A stretch of DNA of 64,000 bases from Consotaella aegiceratis. Its GTDB lineage: Bacteria > Pseudomonadota > Alphaproteobacteria > Rhizobiales > Rhizobiaceae. The notes under the pieces are model-generated. The model was not told the origin of the DNA, did no database searches, and was given only the letters and a program-made list of their open reading frames with translations. Both the position numbers and the translations under genes were made by a program. Positions 1-10,610 of this stretch are shown here, one piece after another. The DNA lies in assembly GCF_036541425.1 (NCBI RefSeq), contig NZ_JAZHFT010000008.1, forward strand, positions 1 through 64,000. The letters are read 5' to 3'. Position 1 is the stretch's first letter. The number at the start of each line of letters is the position of its first letter.

Positions 1-190
1 GCTCAGCCGGACATATCGCTCGTCAACATCCCAGAACCCCGGCTGCCCGCGCATCTATGCCTCCTGATCCCGTCGAGACCGATGGAATCATGAAACGCCC
101 AGCCACGCGAGGTTTTTCGAGGTGTCCAACTTCCTGGCGCTCGACCCGGACGGCCACCGGCTGCGCGTCTATGCCGTTTCCAATGGCTGA
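1..190 (+). pseudogene. 3' end of an upstream gene, possibly a frameshifted VOC/glyoxalase-like gene
   Basis: The last 24 codons before the TGA at 188..190 read like a protein tail (FFEV, then LALDPDGHRLRVYAV). The DPDG-x-RL pattern is common at the end of VOC/glyoxalase-superfamily domains. This frame is closed upstream by a TGA at 65..67. A different frame runs open from position 1 to a TGA at 91..93. Joining the two frames near 84..95 would give a continuous reading through Pro-Met-Glu-Thr-Pro. This suggests a 7-base insertion (a near-repeat of ATGAA), but it could be chance. The stop overlaps the start of the EVE gene, which would fit a former operon. Confidence 0.3.
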
Positions 191-611
191 GAGGCCGCAC
201 GCCTGGATCGCCGTGGCCTCGGCGGAGCACGTGCGCCGAGGCCGCCAGGACGGCTTCATGCAGGTCAACCACGGCAAGGCCGCGCCGTTGAAGCGCATCC
301 GGCCGGGCGACACGGTGATCTACTATTCGTCAACGACCCGACTGGGCGAGGCCGACGGCCTGCAATCCTTCACGGCGATCGGGACGGTGCGCGACGGCGA
401 ACCCTATCAAGGCGTCATGGGCCCGGGGTTCACGCCCTGGCGCCGCGACGTCGACTGGCAGGACGCCCGCGAAGTGCCGATCCGGCCCCTGCTCGCGACG
501 TTGCATTTCACCGCGGGGCGGACGAACTGGGGTTACCAGCTGCGCTTCGGCCTGTTCGAAATCGGCAAGGACGACGCCCGGATCATTCGGACCGCCATGA
601 CGGTAGCATGA
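183..611 (+). CDS. EVE domain-containing protein
   Basis: 142 residues. The protein is a single EVE domain (PUA-like fold), seen in the N-terminal HAWIAVAS strand, the middle Arg-Pro-Gly-Asp turn (RPGDTVIYYS) and the C-terminal GYQLRFGLFEI strand. Family members bind modified bases or nucleotides and often sit near restriction or RNA-modification genes, but nothing of that kind is seen here. An upstream in-frame ATG at 57 would add 42 residues unlike the family, so the ATG at 183 is preferred. That start overlaps the stop of the preceding frame. The gene converges on ccmG, with 36 bases between the stops. The exact ligand is unknown. Confidence 0.8.
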   Translation: MAERPHAWIAVASAEHVRRGRQDGFMQVNHGKAAPLKRIRPGDTVIYYSSTTRLGEADGLQSFTAIGTVRDGEPYQGVMGPGFTPWRRDVDWQDAREVPIRPLLATLHFTAGRTNWGYQLRFGLFEIGKDDARIIRTAMTVA

Positions 612-647
612 GTGGCGTATGAACGGCAGCCGGCGGAGGGGAATTTC

Positions 648-1289
648 CTAATTCGCCGGCTTGCCGGGCGCGGCCTTCAGTACCGTGTCGAGCGCCGGCT
701 CCAGTCCGTCTCGAAGCGCGTCGGGGCTGAAGGGGCCGGTCTGCTTCCACGCGATGGTGCCGTCGGGCGTGACCAGGAAGGTCTCCGGCACGCCGTAGAC
801 GCCCCAGTCGATGGTCGTGGCGCCCTTCTCGTCGACGCCGATCGCGCTGTAGGGATTGCCGAGATCCTGGAGGAAGCCGCGCGCGTTCTCGGGCTTGTCC
901 TTGTAGTTGATGCCGACCAGCGTGAAACGGTCGTCGCGCGCCAGCTGCAGAAGGAGCGGATGCTCGATGCGGCAGGGCACGCACCAGGACGCGAAGACGT
1001 TGACCAGCACCGGCTTGCCTTCGGCGAGCAGGGCCGGAAGATCCAGCCCCTTCACCGGCCCGCCATCCGGCGAGACGATGCCGGTCAAGGCCGGCAGCAC
1101 GGTTTCCGGCGCCGGCTTGCCGATCAGCACCGAGGGCACCTCGCGCGGGTCGCGCCCCGCTACCAGCTGGTAGAAGAACACGACGCACAGCGCCGCGAAG
1201 ACGATCAGCGGCAGCGCCACCCAGATGCGGGAGCGGCGCGGCCGGGTCTCGTCCGTCTCGGGCGCCTCGTCGGTGGCAGCCTCGCTCAC
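648..1289 (-). CDS. ccmG: CcmG/DsbE thiol:disulfide interchange protein (cytochrome c maturation)
   Basis: 213 residues. After a cytoplasmic N-terminus rich in Glu and Arg there is one membrane anchor at about residues 22-43. A periplasmic thioredoxin-fold domain follows, with the redox motif WCVPC (Cys103, Cys106) and a GVYGVPETFLV segment containing the cis-Pro loop. CcmG keeps apocytochrome c cysteines reduced for heme ligation. The GTG start is chosen because it overlaps the ccmD stop (GTGA). Longer in-frame starts would run back into ccmD. It is the last gene of the ccmC-ccmD-ccmG unit. Confidence 0.93.
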   Translation of the reverse strand: MSEAATDEAPETDETRPRRSRIWVALPLIVFAALCVVFFYQLVAGRDPREVPSVLIGKPAPETVLPALTGIVSPDGGPVKGLDLPALLAEGKPVLVNVFASWCVPCRIEHPLLLQLARDDRFTLVGINYKDKPENARGFLQDLGNPYSAIGVDEKGATTIDWGVYGVPETFLVTPDGTIAWKQTGPFSPDALRDGLEPALDTVLKAAPGKPAN

Positions 1290-1477
1290 GCCGGCCGCCC
1301 CTGCTTGGTGTGACGATCCGAGCGGCGGCGGATGCCGCGCGCCTCCAGCGCCTTCAGTTCGGAACGCCGGGCGCGCGCGTCGAGCGCGATCCACAGGCCG
1401 AGCCCCAGAAGCGACAGGGCCGAGATGGCGTAGGCCGCGGTGATGAAGGCGAAATATTCGTTCTGCATGTCGATCAC
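1286..1477 (-). CDS. ccmD: Heme exporter protein CcmD
   Basis: 63 residues with one transmembrane helix at about residues 8-30 (FAFITAAYAISALSLLGLGL) followed by a basic tail with several Arg-Arg pairs, the usual CcmD layout. CcmD is the small membrane subunit that helps release holo-CcmE from the CcmABC complex. An alternative start at the Met in position 4 (MQNEYF) would match many CcmD proteins. Eight bases separate the ccmC stop from this start, and the ccmG GTG start overlaps its TGA stop. Confidence 0.88.
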   Translation of the reverse strand: MIDMQNEYFAFITAAYAISALSLLGLGLWIALDARARRSELKALEARGIRRRSDRHTKQGRPA

Positions 1478-1487
1478 CCGGCTCGCG

Positions 1488-2246
1488 TCATGCGCCGCTG
1501 CGGGCCGACAGGCGCGACAGCGCCCTCACCCGCCGACGCAGGATTTCCGTGCGCATCGCCGTCAGATGCAGGGCGAAGAAGAGCAGCGTAAAGCCCACCG
1601 CGCAGACCAGCAGCGGCACCAGGAAGGCGGCCGGCATGGCCGGGCCGTCCAGCCGCATGACGCTGGCGGGCTGATGCAGCGTGTTCCACCAGTCGACGGA
1701 AAACTTGATGATGGGAATATTGACGAAGCCGACCAGCACGAGCACGGCGGCCGCCCGCGCCGAACGGCCGGGATCTTCCAACGCCCGGGTCAGCGCGATC
1801 AGCCCGAGATACATCAAGAACAGCAGGAAGACCGAGGTCAGCCGGGCATCCCACACCCACCAGGTGCCCCACATCGGCCGGCCCCAGATCGATCCGGTCA
1901 GCAGGCACAGGAAGGTGAAGACGGCGCCGATCGGCGCGGCCGCCTTGACCGAAACGTCGGCGAGCGGATGGCGCCAGACCAGCGTGCCGAGCGCCGAAAT
2001 GCTCATGATCGTCCAGGTCATCATGGCGATCCACGCGAACGGCACGTGGATGAACATGATCTTGACCGTAGTGCCCTGCTGATAGTCGGCCGGCGCGGTC
2101 AGGCCGAGAGCGAGGCCGACCACCAGGACGAGCGCGGCCGTGCCGTAGATCCAGGGCTGGATCGCCCCGGACAGCTGCAGGAACCGCGTCGGATTGGCAA
2201 GCGCCGCGAAACGCGACTGAGAGGAGGAGGCAGCAATTTCGCTCAT
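1488..2246 (-). CDS. ccmC: Heme exporter protein CcmC
   Basis: 252 residues with six hydrophobic segments. The tryptophan-rich heme-handling loop WGTWWVWDARLTS, diagnostic of CcmC, is present. CcmC presents heme to the chaperone CcmE in the inner membrane. The ATG at 2246 is preferred to an in-frame TTG at 2282. No strong ribosome binding site is visible for either. In most relatives ccmC follows ccmB directly; here ccmB lies 2.9 kb away, with tam and an unrelated AT-rich gene between. ccmC therefore needs its own promoter or read-through from tam. Confidence 0.93.
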   Translation of the reverse strand: MSEIAASSSQSRFAALANPTRFLQLSGAIQPWIYGTAALVLVVGLALGLTAPADYQQGTTVKIMFIHVPFAWIAMMTWTIMSISALGTLVWRHPLADVSVKAAAPIGAVFTFLCLLTGSIWGRPMWGTWWVWDARLTSVFLLFLMYLGLIALTRALEDPGRSARAAAVLVLVGFVNIPIIKFSVDWWNTLHQPASVMRLDGPAMPAAFLVPLLVCAVGFTLLFFALHLTAMRTEILRRRVRALSRLSARSGA

Positions 2247-2283
2247 GCCGGCCACACTAGAATTGTTCTCAAGCGACGGCAAA

Positions 2284-2304
2284 CCCCTCTCATGATTTGA
2301 GGGG
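2284..2304 (-). terminator. Hairpin after tam, before ccmC
   Basis: On the minus strand CCCCTC and GAGGGG form a 6-bp stem around a 9-base loop, followed by only three T residues. It lies between the tam stop and the ccmC start. It could terminate tam transcription or lie in the ccmC leader. Confidence 0.35.
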
Positions 2305-2338
2305 CCGGGCCTTGTTCCATGTCAACGAGGCCGTGCCG

Positions 2339-3118
2339 TCAAGTGTCGCGGGTCTTTGCGACGATGAAGAGGCGGGGAAAGGCCAAAAGCACGCTGTCGT
2401 CGGCGCGCACGCCATAGGCCTCGGCGAGCCGGGCCTGATAGGCGGCCAGAAAATCGAGCGTCTCGTCGCCCGACAACGGCTCCAGGAAGGGCCGAAGCCC
2501 CGTCGCCTTGAGCCAGGAGACGATGGCCGCCGGCCCGTCCATGCGGTGCTGGTAGGTGGTCTGCCAGATGTCGACGCTCTCGGCGCGCGGGATCAAAAGA
2601 TCGTAATAGGCGCCCGCCGAAAGCAGGCGCGTGCGGCTTGCCGCCGCCTGCGCCAGCTTGTCCGCCCACGGGCCGTCGGCGGCCGTCTCGCGCATCAGGG
2701 CGTGCGACGGTTCGTCCAGATTGTTCGGCATCTGCACCGCCAGCACGCCGCCCGGCGCGAGGCGCTCCATCAGGCGCGGAAACAAGGTTTCGTGATCGGG
2801 CAGCCATTGCAGGACGGCATTGGCGAACAGGAGATCGGGCGGCGTCTCCGGCTCGAAGCTCGCGACGTCGCCCTCGACGAAACGACAGGCAGGCAGCCGC
2901 TCGCGCGCCGCCTCCAGCATCGCCGGCGAGGTGTCGACGCCGGTAATCTCGGCGCCGGCAAACCGCTCGGCGATCAGCTCCGTCGAATTCCCCGGCCCGC
3001 AGCCGAGATCGACCGCCGTGCGGCAATCGGCCAGCGGCACGCGGGCGAGCAGTTCGCGCGCCGGGCGCGTCCGCTCGTCGGCAAAGCGGAGGTAGAGATC
3101 GGCGTTCCAGTCGGGCAT
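2339..3118 (-). CDS. tam: Trans-aconitate 2-methyltransferase
   Basis: 259 residues of a class I SAM-dependent methyltransferase. Motif I is VDLGCGPGNS at about residues 34-43, with an acidic GVDTSPAML loop and the LFANAVLQWLPDH motif typical of Tam. The enzyme methylates trans-aconitate, a toxic by-product of the aconitase reaction, so its nearness to acnA (about 3.6 kb away) makes sense. The ATG at 3118 follows an AGGAAG ribosome binding site; upstream in-frame codons are AT-rich intergenic DNA. It is GC-rich like the genome, unlike its divergent neighbour. It sits inside the normally contiguous ccm cluster. Confidence 0.9.
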   Translation of the reverse strand: MPDWNADLYLRFADERTRPARELLARVPLADCRTAVDLGCGPGNSTELIAERFAGAEITGVDTSPAMLEAARERLPACRFVEGDVASFEPETPPDLLFANAVLQWLPDHETLFPRLMERLAPGGVLAVQMPNNLDEPSHALMRETAADGPWADKLAQAAASRTRLLSAGAYYDLLIPRAESVDIWQTTYQHRMDGPAAIVSWLKATGLRPFLEPLSGDETLDFLAAYQARLAEAYGVRADDSVLLAFPRLFIVAKTRDT

Positions 3119-3382
3119 GGGGGTTCTTCCTGGTAGATGATAATGCGTCGTTCGCGGAACCCCTCCGAATTGAAGACAAGCAATTCTTTCAAAATCGGTC
3201 ACTAGACTTGCCGAAAAGATCGAAAGAGCCTTGCGGATGCGCACGCTCTTACACCTATAGCCCGTATGCCCACTGGACGAGTTCACGAATGCGAAGCTTG
3301 CCAAAAAAAAAAATTCTATCTAAAATTGTTTTACCTACATGAATCAAACTCATATACAACTCTAGATATAAGGTCGGCGTCG
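3119..3382. promoter_or_regulatory. AT-rich divergent region between tam and the CXXCH gene, with an A11 tract
   Basis: 264 bases without a gene. 3301..3360 has 14 G/C in 60 bases by direct count, far below the surroundings, and contains a run of eleven A residues at 3303..3313. Both flanking genes start outward, so promoters for both must be here. Several AT-rich hexamers are present, but I see no well-spaced -35/-10 pair that can be named with confidence. Confidence 0.5.
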
Positions 3383-5065
3383 ATGAAAAAGATCACGAGA
3401 TTGGTCTCGTTGGCTATAGGCTCGGTTGTACTTGCTGACCCGCTTGCGGCGTGGGCGCAAGTGTCAGTTCCCTATCGAGGTGTAAATGGAACCGTCGCCT
3501 GTCAAGCAGACACGAACGCGGTCCGCCTAGATGCCGGGGAGCCCTTGGACGACAAAAACAGCTGGCCGACCGACTGCGTGAACTGCATCAGTCATGCGCT
3601 CATGGTCACAGACCCAAGCGTCGTTGGCGAAATGATCCAGGGCAAAGAGCCCGAACCTCCCGCAGATGCTGCTTGGTCACTTCGTCATCTCCTCACGCCT
3701 ATTGGCGGATTTCGTGGTCCTGGTTCGGCAATTGCCGACATCCTCGGCAGCATGGTTGTCGATCAGAAAATTCACGGGGATACCGTTGAACGTCGTCCCG
3801 AGATTGAGAATCAGATTATCGACCCCTGGCTTGCCGCGGTAGGCGTTGATAAATTTCCTTCTCTTGTCGAGATTCTAAATTCTACCGGCGACCATGCGGA
3901 TTCGGCATGGAACTCAGCACCGTTTAAGCTAATCGCAATCGGCTACCGACCAGATCTTGTACTTCGCGATTTTCTTCAGAATAATGTTCTTTCTGGTGGA
4001 GAGGGACGATTCATATTCCAAGCAATCAGCACAGAATTTACATTTCTTCCTTTCACAATAATACTTGAATATCATCTTCCTGCCTCGAACATCGACGGTG
4101 TAACGAAGTGGGCGACTAGCTACGAAGAGCTTCGCTTAATGAACTTCGGCGCAAACTACAATCAGGCGCTTGCCTCCATAACGCGCGACTTCACTGACCG
4201 CGACGTCGACCACGGGACTCCTAACAATGTCTCGATTGGCCAGATACGAACGAACGAGCTTCTCGCACCACCTAGCTCGGACCATCAGTGGGAACTTAGG
4301 GAGTTTCGCCTCTCCCATGACGGAACTCTGATTCCATCTACCGTCAAGATGACGCCACCGCTGGAGCTCAACGATCCGGCGCAGCAGGAAGAGCTAATCT
4401 CGTTCTTGAGAAGTGATGAATTCCGTCGCTCGTTTCCGAGCACTACAATCCCGTGGGTTTTGAATGGAAAGCCATTCCTAGCAGGCAGCGCGATTGTGCC
4501 AGGGGCCTTCGTTACTCCCGCTGGGCAGAAAGTGAACACGTGGCTCTCAGATGCCGATATAGAAGAAGAACTGCGCCACCGTTTCGCTGCTAGCACCTGC
4601 AATGGATGTCATGGGGGTGACTCGATTCGCACGATCGAGCCAGTAGAGGTGCTGAACCCTAATGGCTTCTATCAAGTTGGTTTCACCCATATTGATGCGC
4701 GCCCAGACCGGCCCTTTAATGTGTCGGGTGCAATGTTCTCAGAGTTTCTTTGTAAGGCGGACCTAGTCGCTCGCGTACAGGCAATGACGGTGTTCAAGTC
4801 GCCCACAAGCACCAAGGCACTCTTTGCAGCGCTTCCAGCGCGGCGTCTTTCAAGCGAAACGTTCGCCGAGGTCAAGAGCCAAACGTCACTTGCTGCCGAA
4901 CAAGCGATGGCTCTTGCTGAATTGATGGCGGGTCGCCTGACCGACAGAAGCATCGCATTGCCCCAGACGTTCGGCGCCTCCCCAGAAACTAGTTCAACAG
5001 TTTCGCCGAGCATTGTAGACGACGGCATTACGGTGTTGCTGCGCAACATCAACCGTGCTCACTGA
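3383..5065 (+). CDS. Secreted single-CXXCH protein of unknown function (putative c-type heme protein), AT-rich
   Basis: 560 residues. A signal peptide (MKKITR, a hydrophobic stretch, then AWA-Q) ends near residue 25. There is one c-type heme motif, CNGCH at residues 406-410, with GGD after it and an FTHI segment at 434-437. A second cysteine pair (Cys65, Cys68, then His71: CVNCISH) lacks the CXXCH spacing. IRTNE (288-292) and WELREF (303-308) are striking; from memory they recur in secreted hypothetical proteins of Myxococcota with a CNGCHGGE motif, but this is unverified. Codon use differs sharply from neighbours: 3961..4020 is 40% G+C by direct count. It splits ccmAB from ccmCDG and is transcribed opposite to them. 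The ATG at 3383 is chosen for the signal peptide. Role unknown; recent transfer is likely. Confidence 0.85.
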   Translation: MKKITRLVSLAIGSVVLADPLAAWAQVSVPYRGVNGTVACQADTNAVRLDAGEPLDDKNSWPTDCVNCISHALMVTDPSVVGEMIQGKEPEPPADAAWSLRHLLTPIGGFRGPGSAIADILGSMVVDQKIHGDTVERRPEIENQIIDPWLAAVGVDKFPSLVEILNSTGDHADSAWNSAPFKLIAIGYRPDLVLRDFLQNNVLSGGEGRFIFQAISTEFTFLPFTIILEYHLPASNIDGVTKWATSYEELRLMNFGANYNQALASITRDFTDRDVDHGTPNNVSIGQIRTNELLAPPSSDHQWELREFRLSHDGTLIPSTVKMTPPLELNDPAQQEELISFLRSDEFRRSFPSTTIPWVLNGKPFLAGSAIVPGAFVTPAGQKVNTWLSDADIEEELRHRFAASTCNGCHGGDSIRTIEPVEVLNPNGFYQVGFTHIDARPDRPFNVSGAMFSEFLCKADLVARVQAMTVFKSPTSTKALFAALPARRLSSETFAEVKSQTSLAAEQAMALAELMAGRLTDRSIALPQTFGASPETSSTVSPSIVDDGITVLLRNINRAH

Positions 5066-5079
5066 CTCGCCACATACGC

Positions 5080-5112
5080 GGGCGGTTCAAACCATACACC
5101 GAGCGACCGCCC
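5080..5112. terminator. Stem-loop between convergent CXXCH gene and ccmB
   Basis: GGGCGGT at 5080..5086 and ACCGCCC at 5106..5112 can form a 7-bp stem with a 19-base loop. It sits between two convergent stop codons and could end transcription in either direction. The loop is long and no T-tract follows. Confidence 0.35.
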
Positions 5113-5766
5113 TCAATCCCCACTCGCCCTGAGCGCCGCCGCTGCAGCGATTGGGCCTAGCGCTCCGAAGAACAGCGTCAGGGCGACGAGGATCATGAAG
5201 GGGGGGAGGAAGGGGTCGGGGTCGTTGACCGCGCCGTAGGTCGCCGAGACGCCGAAGATCAGGACGGGGATCGCGAGCGGCAGCACCAGCACGGAAACGA
5301 GCAGGCCGCCGCGCGGCAGGGCGACGGCGACGGCGGCGCCGACCGCGCCGATCAGCGTGATCGCCGGCGTGCCGACGACGAGCGTCGCCATCACCGCACC
5401 GATAGCGGTGGGATCGAGCGCCAGGAACAGGCCGAGCAGCGGCGCGGCGACCACCAGCGGCAGGCCGCTCGCCACCCAGTGGGCGGCGCATTTCGCCAGA
5501 ATCACCAGAGGCAGCGGCGTCGGGCCCATCAGCAGGAGGTCGAGCGTGCCGTCCTCGCGATCGGCCTGAAACAGCCGGTCGAGGGTGAGCAGCGCGGCGA
5601 GCAGCGCGCCGATCCACAGAATCGCCGGGCCGATACGCGCCAACAGGTTGAGATCGGGGCCGATGCCGAAGGGAATGGTGGCGACGACGGCGAGAAAGAA
5701 GATGACGCCGGTCATGGCGCCGGAGGAAAAGGCGAGCTTCAGGTCGCGGGCAAAGGTCGCGATCAC
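5113..5766 (-). CDS. ccmB: Heme exporter protein CcmB
   Basis: 217 residues with six predicted membrane segments and the CcmB hallmark stretch DREDGTLDLLLMGP near residue 60. CcmB is the permease partner of CcmA in the heme-handling ABC complex. The GTG start at 5766 overlaps the ccmA stop (GTGA), showing translational coupling. Upstream in-frame codons belong to the ccmA region. After its stop the cluster is interrupted by the convergent CXXCH gene, so ccmB no longer runs into ccmC. Confidence 0.92.
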   Translation of the reverse strand: MIATFARDLKLAFSSGAMTGVIFFLAVVATIPFGIGPDLNLLARIGPAILWIGALLAALLTLDRLFQADREDGTLDLLLMGPTPLPLVILAKCAAHWVASGLPLVVAAPLLGLFLALDPTAIGAVMATLVVGTPAITLIGAVGAAVAVALPRGGLLVSVLVLPLAIPVLIFGVSATYGAVNDPDPFLPPFMILVALTLFFGALGPIAAAAALRASGD

Positions 5767-6443
5767 CCCCAGCCCTCCGCCGCCGCGAGGTCCGCTTCCG
5801 AAAAGGCCTCGGAGAGGGGCTCGTCCTCGCGCTCCAGGTGAAGCGTCCGGGCGCCCTCCAGGCCAAGCGCATGGTGCGTGGCGGCGATCACCAGGCCGCC
5901 GGCCGCCCGATGCGCGGTGACGAGGTCGGCGAAGCGGGCCTGCGAGGCGACGTCGAGCGCCGAGGTCGGCTCGTCGAGGATCCACAAGGGCCGCTCGACC
6001 GCGATCAGCCGCGCCATCGCGGCCCGGCGCTGCTGGCCGGCTGACAGATAGGCGAACGGAATGTCGACCACATGGCCGAGATCGACCGCCGCCAGCGCCT
6101 CGTCCACCGGCCGCGTAACGCCGCCAAAGAAGCGCTGCCAGAAGGCGAGATTGGCCCCGACCGACATCGTCGCCTTCATGGCGTTGCGATGGCCCAGATA
6201 GTGGGCGATGTCGGCCACGCGCTCGGCCGGCTCGCCGTCGGCGGCGCGCGCGCCATCGACGAAGACGCGGCCGCCCATGGCGGGCAGCAGCCCGGCGATG
6301 GTGCGCAGGAGCGTGGATTTTCCGACGCCGTTCGGGCCGGTGATGACCAGCGCCTCGCCGGACCGAAGCACGAAATCCTGAGGGGGCACGATGGTCTCGC
6401 CGCCCCGGCCGGCCGACAGTCCGGCCGCGGTCACGGTGATCAA
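5763..6443 (-). CDS. ccmA: Heme exporter ATP-binding protein CcmA
   Basis: 226 residues of an ABC ATPase: Walker A GPNGVGKST, signature LSAGQQRR, Walker B WILDEPTSALD and a switch His (ATHHAL). It drives release of holo-CcmE from the CcmABCD complex. I prefer a TTG start at 6443, which has a GGAG ribosome binding site nine bases upstream and gives the usual N-terminus. An in-frame ATG at 6524 would add 27 residues unlike the family. It is the first gene of the minus-strand ccmAB unit and is divergent from acnA. Confidence 0.9.
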   Translation of the reverse strand: MITVTAAGLSAGRGGETIVPPQDFVLRSGEALVITGPNGVGKSTLLRTIAGLLPAMGGRVFVDGARAADGEPAERVADIAHYLGHRNAMKATMSVGANLAFWQRFFGGVTRPVDEALAAVDLGHVVDIPFAYLSAGQQRRAAMARLIAVERPLWILDEPTSALDVASQARFADLVTAHRAAGGLVIAATHHALGLEGARTLHLEREDEPLSEAFSEADLAAAEGWG

Positions 6444-6762
6444 AAAGCCAATCTCCTCAGGCTGCGGTGGGGAAATTTGGGGTTCGCATCCGTGGCGTTT
6501 GCCAATCTTTATCCGGAACCTCAAGGGTGGGCTTTATAGCGATTACAAACTTACCTATAACCACCGCAACCACACCAGCGACCGGCGTGGGCACTCAGCG
6601 CCGATCTTGTGACGCCTGCCTTGATCCATGTCATCAGTGGGGACGGGGCGGTCGTCAGGGCGGACAGGCGGAAATGGTCGTACCCGCTTTCCTTGCGCGC
6701 CATCCGGTGCAGCAGGCGTTCGCCCTTCGGACTAAACCTGGTTCGGGAAGGAACGAAACCGC
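6444..6762. promoter_or_regulatory. Divergent ccmA-acnA intergenic region
   Basis: 319 bases without a gene. It must carry the promoters for ccmAB (minus) and acnA (plus). The part around 6521..6570 is relatively AT-rich, but I cannot point to a convincing promoter pair or riboswitch. Confidence 0.4.
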
Positions 6763-9474
<2,712 letters not shown>

Positions 9475-9512
9475 GGCTCATGCAATGCCGGTCTTTCGGC
9501 CGGCCTCGCAAC

Positions 9513-9541
9513 GGCGCCGCGGGCAACCTGCTCGCGGCGCC
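9513..9541 (+). terminator. Stem-loop after acnA
   Basis: A perfect 9-bp inverted repeat, GGCGCCGCG at 9513..9521 and CGCGGCGCC at 9533..9541, with an 11-base loop, lies 38 bases after the acnA stop. No T-tract follows, so it may act as a mRNA 3' end stabiliser or a Rho-assisted terminator. Confidence 0.45.
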
Positions 9542-9715
9542 GTCGCGCGATTGTCATCCGATGGCGGGGCCGTCTCACCCGCAATTGACTCGCTCGTAAG
9601 ATCCGCCGTGCTATGGGTGCTGCCAGAATAATTCGTCTGGCAAAGCTGTTGAGCGAAGTGCCAGCCCGCCGTCCGGACATTAAGCCGGAGCGGAGGACCC
9701 ACCGGAGGACTTCAC

Positions 9716-10483
9716 GTGCGAGTCATCGCCGCCTTCCTGATGACGGCCACCGTGCTTTTGTCCCTTCCCCGCATCGCTGAGGCACAGGCTGGCTCGGACA
9801 GCAGCGAGATCACCGGCGTCGTCGAACTCTTCACCAGCCAGGGCTGCTCGTCCTGTCCGCCGGCCGAAGCCGTTCTCACCGAACTGGCCCGGCAACCGAA
9901 CCTGGTGACGCTCGCCTATCACGTGGACTACTGGGATTATATCGGCTGGCGCGACACCTTCGGTTCGCCGCAGGCCACGGAGCGCCAGCGGGACTATGCC
10001 AAGGCGTTCGGCGGCGGCACGGTCTATACGCCGCAGGCCGTGGTCAACGGCCGCCGCCAGGTGGTCGGGTCGCGGCGGCATCAGATCGATGCGGCGCTGG
10101 CCGCGACAGGGCTCCAGTCCGATGCGATCGACGCCCAGATCCGGCTTCAGAGGATCGACGGCCACCTTCACATCCGTGCCGACGCCGACCCCTCGCTTCG
10201 GGGCCAGACCACGGTGCTGATCCTCGCCACCTACGACGAGCAGAAGCAGATCGCCGTCCGGCACGGCGAGAACGCCGGCCGCACGCTGATCAACACGCAT
10301 CCCGTACGGGATTGGCAGGTGGTCGGCATGTGGGCGGGCAAGCCGCTGGAGGTGGATATTCCGATCGCCTCGCTGACCGACGAGCCGGAGGGCCGCACCG
10401 GCTGCGCTGCGCTTCTTCAAGTGGTGACCGACAAAGGCGCCCCGGGCGCCATCCTGGCTGCCGCCACATTGACGCTCGAATAG
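9716..10483 (+). CDS. DUF1223 secreted thioredoxin-like protein
   Basis: 255 residues. A signal peptide ends near IAEA-Q at about residue 24. The DUF1223 hallmark follows: VELFTSQGCSSCPPAE, a CxxC-type pair in a thioredoxin-like fold, then the HVDYWDYIGWRD segment. A periplasmic redox or assembly role is plausible but unproven. It often follows acnA in Rhizobiales. Start is GTG at 9716 with a GGAGGA site eight bases upstream. Confidence 0.88.
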   Translation: MRVIAAFLMTATVLLSLPRIAEAQAGSDSSEITGVVELFTSQGCSSCPPAEAVLTELARQPNLVTLAYHVDYWDYIGWRDTFGSPQATERQRDYAKAFGGGTVYTPQAVVNGRRQVVGSRRHQIDAALAATGLQSDAIDAQIRLQRIDGHLHIRADADPSLRGQTTVLILATYDEQKQIAVRHGENAGRTLINTHPVRDWQVVGMWAGKPLEVDIPIASLTDEPEGRTGCAALLQVVTDKGAPGAILAAATLTLE

Positions 10484-10610
10484 CGGCTAGACTGTCGGAA
10501 ACCAGCGGTGCGCATAAACGTCGCGGCAGCCTTCCGTAAAGCTTTTGCGACAAACTTTCTTTCGTGCGACCATGCGCCCAGGATGGAAACATAAAGAAGG
10601 AAACGGACCG

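Noticed and set aside
3119..5112. A transposon or integron carrying the CXXCH gene
   Set aside because: No transposase, terminal inverted repeats, target duplication or attC-like site could be found at either edge of the AT-rich segment.
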